Positions 58,866 through 64,000 of a stretch of 64,000 nt of DNA are shown here, piece after piece. The notes under the pieces are model-generated. The model saw only the letters and a list, made by a program, of their open reading frames with translations, made no database searches and had not been told where the DNA came from. The stretch is from Spinacia oleracea (Eukaryota; Streptophyta; Magnoliopsida; Caryophyllales; Amaranthaceae): assembly GCF_020520425.1 (NCBI RefSeq), contig NC_079487.1, positions 134,810,385-134,874,384 of the forward strand, read 5' to 3'. Position numbers and translations under genes: made by a program. Each line of letters begins with the position of its first letter. Positions within the stretch are counted from its first letter, which is position 1.

Positions 58866-61209
58866 AAAACATAAAATGTTGGTCATTATTTGTGGTGATT
58901 ATTTAGGTTAAAATTTTACAATCAAACAAAAATATTTTTGTTGGTGCGAGTAATGCAAATAATCAAAACAAGAATATGAGCACCCACCAACGTTTTTGCA
59001 GATTCAAGTTAAAAATGTGTGCTCCACAATTTGGTATTTCCTTACAGAACTAGTTAGACTAGATTGGGTGGAGTTTCAAGCTTTTGACATCAAACAAATT
59101 ATTTTTGGATATTTTTTATTTTTAAAGTATTGACTAGATGGTAAGGCATATACATTTTACGGGTTTCAGTTGTAATTTAAATTAACGAACCAAATATATT
59201 GGACGGAGTACTACAGTATATCCAATATCAATAGAAAAAAGGTATTTGTCTTGGCATATGTAACCTTTGTAAAATAGAGGATCGCAATTGAAATAGAATA
59301 TGAATATTTTTTGTGCTTGTGGTTATGGGAGATGAAATCCCATCTACGTTATTGCTCTTGTAGCTATAACGATATAGGGATCCAAGTTTGGCGCATTATG
59401 CTCTATATCTGTAAATCATGACTTTTGCATAAGTTATATATATTTTTGTTAAATAAGGCAAAATGAATATCCTAACATGCCGGAACTCCGCACGAGTCAA
59501 CCCAATCCGAGTAGCGGGATAGACACTTTGAGAGTGAGGAAAATAGGGGTGTTCAATTTCGGATTTCGGATCCGATCCGAAATTTACTGGTCAAGAATAT
59601 GTGATCCGAATCTGATCCGAAAGTTTCTGATATCTGAAATTTTCGAATCGGATATAAGGTCTCCAATCAATTTGTCTTTTTGGCCAAATAAACATCTTAT
59701 TCACAGACTAGACCTGGTCAATTATAGCTAGACTCGCTGACCCATTTCGTAAAAGTGCAGATTTTGGCAGCCTCAGATACCCATTTTTAGACCAAAATTC
59801 AAACCTAGCCTAAAACAAAAAGTCTTGTGCGCACAAGGTGTACAATAAATTTATTGTACACCAAGATAACTTAAACCCTTTTTTTTTTTGTAACTTTAAC
59901 CTAGTTTTGATTAACTTTTATATTAGTAAAAAAAAAATTAATAGATAAATATTTTAAAGGGTTAAATGATTAATTTTATACATTATTAGGTAGTTTGAAG
60001 AAATAAGTTTTACTAAAATGAAAAAAATTTATCACTTAAAAAAGTTAGATAACTTTTACATATATATGCTTAACTTTTAAGCATTTTGAGTTAACTTTTA
60101 CTCCGGTATACAATATTTATTGTACACCCATTGTAAATAAGAATTTAGCCTGTACGTATCCGTTTTGACTCAAAAAGCCCGTACCAAGTTTATAGATTTA
60201 GGGCCTTTAAACGTTAGTTTTTGTATTAAAACTTGACCCGATCCGAATTTTTATCACTTCTACGAGTTCTACCTTCTACACTAGACCAAAGTCACCAAAC
60301 AATATTTCGGTTTAGCTTACCGTTTAAGTACTCCATAATATTATTGGCGGTTTGGAGAACACCCAAAATGCAGAGGATTCAATTGTAGAGTGTAGACTAT
60401 TTTCCCCCAATTTGAAGAACACCTAAAACAAGATTCTGAGCAAAATTATTGGGCGAATTCAGCGTTTTTCCAGTTGTCGAGCTCTGAATCTATAACGATT
60501 AGGTAATTTCTTAACACTCTTTCTTAGGGTTCATAAAATTCATAATTTTGCTCGCACATTCCAGAGTTTTGGTACCTTGTTCATAAAATTGATGGCAAAT
60601 TTTACAAAAGGGAATCAAAAGTTAAAGATTAGGTGTTTTGATGAATGTTTCTGTTTAAATTTCTATTATAATTTGGACATTTTCTCGACAATTTAATTGG
60701 TTTTAGCAGGATTTTTGGTCATTATTATGGAAATTATAAAGACAAAGGTTAGAGTTATGGTATATCTAAGGTTCTAGTATGTTTAAGAAACTAAAGTTGT
60801 GTTAGTTTAGGAATTTAATAGAGTTCTAAACATAATAGAGTTATGTTATAGTTAGTTATATTATCGTCAATTAATATTATTCCCTTTAATTTGTCAACAA
60901 AGAGTTGATACAGTTGAAGTTCAGGAGAGGTGAGGATAGAACGCTTTGAAGTCTCGATCTCCCAGCCGTGAATACGCAATCCTCACCGCCCGTCGGCCAA
61001 GGCTTCTCCTCCGGCGGATTTGAGCTCCTTCTCGTCACTCGCCACCTCCATTGCCGCCACTGCTATTTCTGTTTCCGGTGTGATTTGGGTACTTTACTCA
61101 CTGCTTACTTTAATATTTCATCAGCCTATGATTCATTTATTGACTGGTACTTGGTTGCTTGAGTACGATTCGAAGTGATCTGATAATTTATTTTTGCTTG
61201 TTTTTGTAG
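58866..61209. other. Region between the receptor-kinase gene and the PRP16-like gene
   Basis: The first part is the likely 3' UTR of the receptor kinase. A GGATCCGATCC-rich repeat lies at about 59545-59650 and a full MITE at 59817. From about 60430 the sequence looks like leader exons of the downstream gene: GATTAGGTAATT near 60500 and a C/G-rich block at 60955-61080. No independent coding gene was recognised. Confidence 0.5.
59817..60147. mobile_element. Full-length MITE, second copy of the GGTCTTG(T/C)GCGCAC family
   Basis: It begins AAAAAGTCTTGTGCGCACAA then GGTGTACAATAAATTTAT. It ends in ATACAATATTTATTGTACAC then CCATTGTAAATAAGAATTTA. It aligns along its whole length with 38277-38602, including ATTTTAAAGGGTTAAATGAT. 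Confidence 0.75.
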
Positions 61210-61240
61210 GGATAGTTCCTGGATACAAGGTTCTGCAATA

Positions 61241-64000
61241 ATGGAGGTTAGTGTATATGCTATCCTTGCTGTTAAATATTAGTTTCTTCCCCAATTCCTG
61301 CAAACCTAAACAATTCGTGGATTGCCCCGAAGCTAGTATTGTTTTCAACTTCACAGGTTGGGTGGTTGGATGGTTGGAAGGGTTGCTTTCTTTTGTTTGT
61401 TTTGCATTCTATTCCCTTCATTTCACTGTAACTATAAATTTCCAACTAGAATTCGATTGAGAAGTCAGAAGTGATAGAGAAGGAAGCATGTAGAAGCAAA
61501 AAAAACAAACAAAAAAACTAATGATGTTGTAAGGGGTTGGGTGAGCCTGCTGGATTATCGGCATTCAACAGTGAAAAAAATTTGATTGGAAGTTTTATTT
61601 TAAATATTTTTGAAATGGTATACCGTTTACCCCTCTTCTCCCCGTCTCTAAGGCAGTGAGGATGGTTGACTGTTAATATTTTTTTGCAGAAAGCTGATAT
61701 TGATAGCACACTTGTTACCATGGCTGGAGAGAAATCGGACGCTGGAGGATTGCAAGTGCGAGGGCAAGAGCGTGTTGTTTTTAAACGGCCTGAGAAGTCT
61801 CGCCTAGGTACTATTTTATTTATGTTAATGTTTCCGTGATATGCTGTTGCACTATTAGCTGTTCTGATTGTATTAGATTTTTTTTGGAAGTCTTTTCATT
61901 ACATCAAAATTTGTTGTACTATTTGCATCTTTTGATTGTATTATACTTCTCCCTGAAAACGTAGTCAAATATATTATCTTGTAATGTTGTAAAAAAGTTC
62001 ACTTTTTAGAATGGGTTTTACGTACATTGATTGAGTGATGGGGGAGGGTGTGTCATTGTTCCAATTATTATGAAGGATCCTTTACTAAAAGCATGTCATG
62101 TATAAACTTGTTAAATTGAGTCATTCAAAATAATCGAAACATTACTGTTGGAAACGTGTGGTGTCATGGATCACATTATTGCAGTAAGACCTACTTCCTC
62201 CGTTCATCAATGATTGCTCCGTAGAGGATCTTATTCTTCCCAACGCACGCTTTGACCATTAATATCTTTAATTCTTGATAAGTAAAAATAAACGGAGTAA
62301 AAAATTGATACCCTGAAAGTATATATCGAGACTAATCTAGCAAGATCACACATGAGTTTATTTTTCCTTACATATAAATCACAAAACATAGGTAAATGAG
62401 ACCGGGTGAATAATATAAAACAAAAATGGAGCAATTGTTTGACGATGGAGGAAGTATTTGACTTGGAGCAGTTCATCATATTAGAGTTAGAGTCAGAGCA
62501 GACTGATGATTTTAATTATGGATCAACTTTCTGAAAAGGTTACTTGGATGTTTGGAATATTGGGATTAACTATTAAGGGTCTTACCGTCTTAGTACTTCC
62601 CTATGTCACGTTTGGTAGCCGGTAATTAATGGTGGGAATGAGAATAAATCTAAGTGTTATTTGGCAAAAAAATAACATCATAATGTCCATGGTAATGAAA
62701 ATTTATCTCATACTTGGTGTTTTTCTTCATAAATTTGCATTCCTACCCAATACCACTCCCCAAATGGTAATGGGTGGTAATGGAAATTTATGAAGGAAAA
62801 TAGATAATTTTGAGTGAACTAGCATTACCATGGGAATGGACATTGTTTTTCCTTACAAACTTGCATACAAATTCCTTCCCATTGACACCATTTATGGTCG
62901 GCTACCAAACGAGCCAATATGCTCATTTAGCTAGCTTAAGCATTGTTTGGTGTTAAGTTTGTGTTTTCCTGTCATTTGTGACACCTGTATCAATTTTTTT
63001 ACTCCCTTCTTCTTTAAGTAGTTGCCACAACTTCGATTTTGGTCTGTCCTATGTAGTCCCCAGTCCAACATTTCATTATTTGGTTAGTACAGCCCATTAA
63101 CAATATAAAGTCCTTAATAAATTACCTCTTGTACTTCTTCCTACCTATCTAAAAAATGGTGCCCTACTCATTTGAAATAACAATTTTGGGAGTGGGGGGT
63201 AATTTTTACAGTTAGTAAGCTGTGATGTCTCCTCTTGGCTACAGTTGTAAGAGTTGTTTAATATAGGAAATGAGGGAGAGGAGACAAGAAAAGGAACAAT
63301 TTTTTTTGGTTTGGTTCGTGTAGGTAATGGAAATTCTATTCTTCTAATAGAGATGTGTGTTTCTGATTTCTGTTATCAGGGTTAGATGTCCTTGCTCTTG
63401 CAAAACGAAGTGAATCACAGGATAAGGATTTTAAGGTACCTAGAGAAAGAGTCATTTCGGTTGCAGCATCTCTTGACGAAGAGGAGAAATCGACTGTAAC
63501 CAACGTTGATGGAGATGAGGTTTTAGAACATGAAGGCAACAAGCGACGTCCCAACAGGAGATATCGTGATGCTGCTTTCAGTGATGGTTTTCAATCAGGT
63601 AATTGACCATGAGATAGAGAGTAAAATTGCTATAACCCACAATTTCTTGGTGGAGCTAATTAATAACAATTAGTTGGGTTGACTATTAAGTTGGGCTGGG
63701 AACCCTTTTTAAATTGTAAAAGGGGCTTGCATTTAGAAATCCCGGAAGTTTTTGATGATTTCAAAAAATAGAAGAAATGTTTATTCTATTATGTTCTAAA
63801 ATTTACCCCACTTTCAGAGACTCTTTTGTAGCGCTCAATGAGTAAAGCACATGCGGTGATGCCTCATTGTGTACTTGCGAGGCTTGCTTTTCAGTTTTCA
63901 GTCTCCTTAACGTTCTTCACTTCCTTGATATCTGTTTTGCAGAGAGTACTGTAACTCAAGATGATGAAGTCCACAACAGGTTTGACATGCATCACTCCAA
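61241..64000 (+). CDS. PRP16: PRP16/DHX38-type DEAH-box pre-mRNA-splicing helicase, N-terminal exons (truncated by window)
   Basis: Coding exons seen are 61241-61246 (ATG GAG), 61690-61807, 63380-63598 and 63943 onward to the window edge. All are GT-AG with agreeing phases. The N-terminal part reads VRGQERVVFKRPEKSRLGLD then VLALAKRSE, matching the conserved VFKAP-LGLDxLAxxKR segment at the start of PRP16/DHX38 proteins, followed by an acidic and Arg-rich region (RPNRRYRDAAFSDGF). The helicase core lies beyond the window. In the known family, PRP16 remodels the spliceosome between the two splicing steps; the Arabidopsis counterpart is CUV/DEAH7. The Met at 61720 region (MAGEKSD) could be an alternative start. 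Leader introns upstream are likely. Confidence 0.75.
62194..62454. mobile_element. 261-bp Stowaway MITE in PRP16-like intron 2
   Basis: The left end CTTCCTCCGTTCATCAATGA and the right end (reverse complement CTTCCTCCATCGTCAAACAA) are inverted repeats, both followed by TTGCTCC. TA flanks both sides. Noncoding. Confidence 0.88.
62606..62914. mobile_element. MITE-like element in PRP16-like intron 2
   Basis: The 12-bp inverted repeat CGTTTGGTAGCC (62609) / GGCTACCAAACG (ending 62911) bounds a noncoding interior with several facing ATGG-AATG / CATT-CCAT segments. The ends resemble hAT-like MITEs. The target duplication is not clear. Confidence 0.75.

Overview
The window is plant nuclear DNA. It is AT-rich, its genes are spliced with GT-AG introns, and MITEs and other small transposons are abundant. 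The short motif TACGGAGTA/TACTCCGTA recurs throughout, which together with the protein matches suggests a Caryophyllales genome (Amaranthaceae/Chenopodiaceae such as spinach or beet). The species assignment is an inference.

Layout. (1) 0.2-1.9 kb, + strand: a three-exon gene for a REF/SRPP-like (small rubber particle / stress-related) protein, with a MITE in intron 1 and an 80-bp tandem duplication in intron 2. (2) 4.2-9.9 kb, - strand: a complete five-exon U-box/ARM-repeat E3 ubiquitin ligase of the PUB6/7/45 group. (3) 9.9-22 kb: gene-free and full of small elements. These include a 56-bp deletion relic of a MITE family, a GGTC-rich degenerate array between direct repeats, a SINE with a poly(A) tail, a 251-bp CACTA derivative, a 417-bp Stowaway MITE and a 288-bp TRIM retrotransposon with a perfect 5-bp target duplication. 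(4) 22.2-23.3 kb: remnants of a cytosolic phenylalanyl-tRNA synthetase alpha gene, with a one-base frameshift. (5) 24,952-35,328: a complete, very young Ty1/copia retrotransposon (10.4 kb) with apparently identical 1,337-bp LTRs, a 5-bp GTTTT target duplication, a primer-binding site, a polypurine tract and one uninterrupted 1,321-residue Gag-Pol frame. (6) 36.6-37.5 kb, - strand: a frameshifted F-box/LRR-type pseudogene. (7) 37.6-42 kb: gene-free, with one full MITE and degenerate tandem duplications. (8) 43.0-48.6 kb, + strand: a complete seven-coding-exon gene for the 20S proteasome beta-5 subunit (PBE type). (9) 52.3-58.9 kb, + strand: a two-exon LRR receptor-like kinase of the ZAR1-like LRR-III type, with a 4.4-kb intron carrying two Stowaway MITEs. 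(10) 61.2 kb to the right edge, + strand: the first exons of a PRP16/DHX38-type DEAH-box splicing helicase, cut off by the window.

The genes are ordinary housekeeping or signalling genes that do not form a shared pathway. Two act in the ubiquitin-proteasome system (the PUB ligase and proteasome beta-5), which is probably coincidental in a plant genome. I found no clear new biological system. The most interesting material is the mobile DNA: the intact young copia element with a GC-rich palindromic array in its leader and many short CGGAAATATT-type repeats in its LTR, the TRIM, and a MITE family seen in both full-length and minimal forms.
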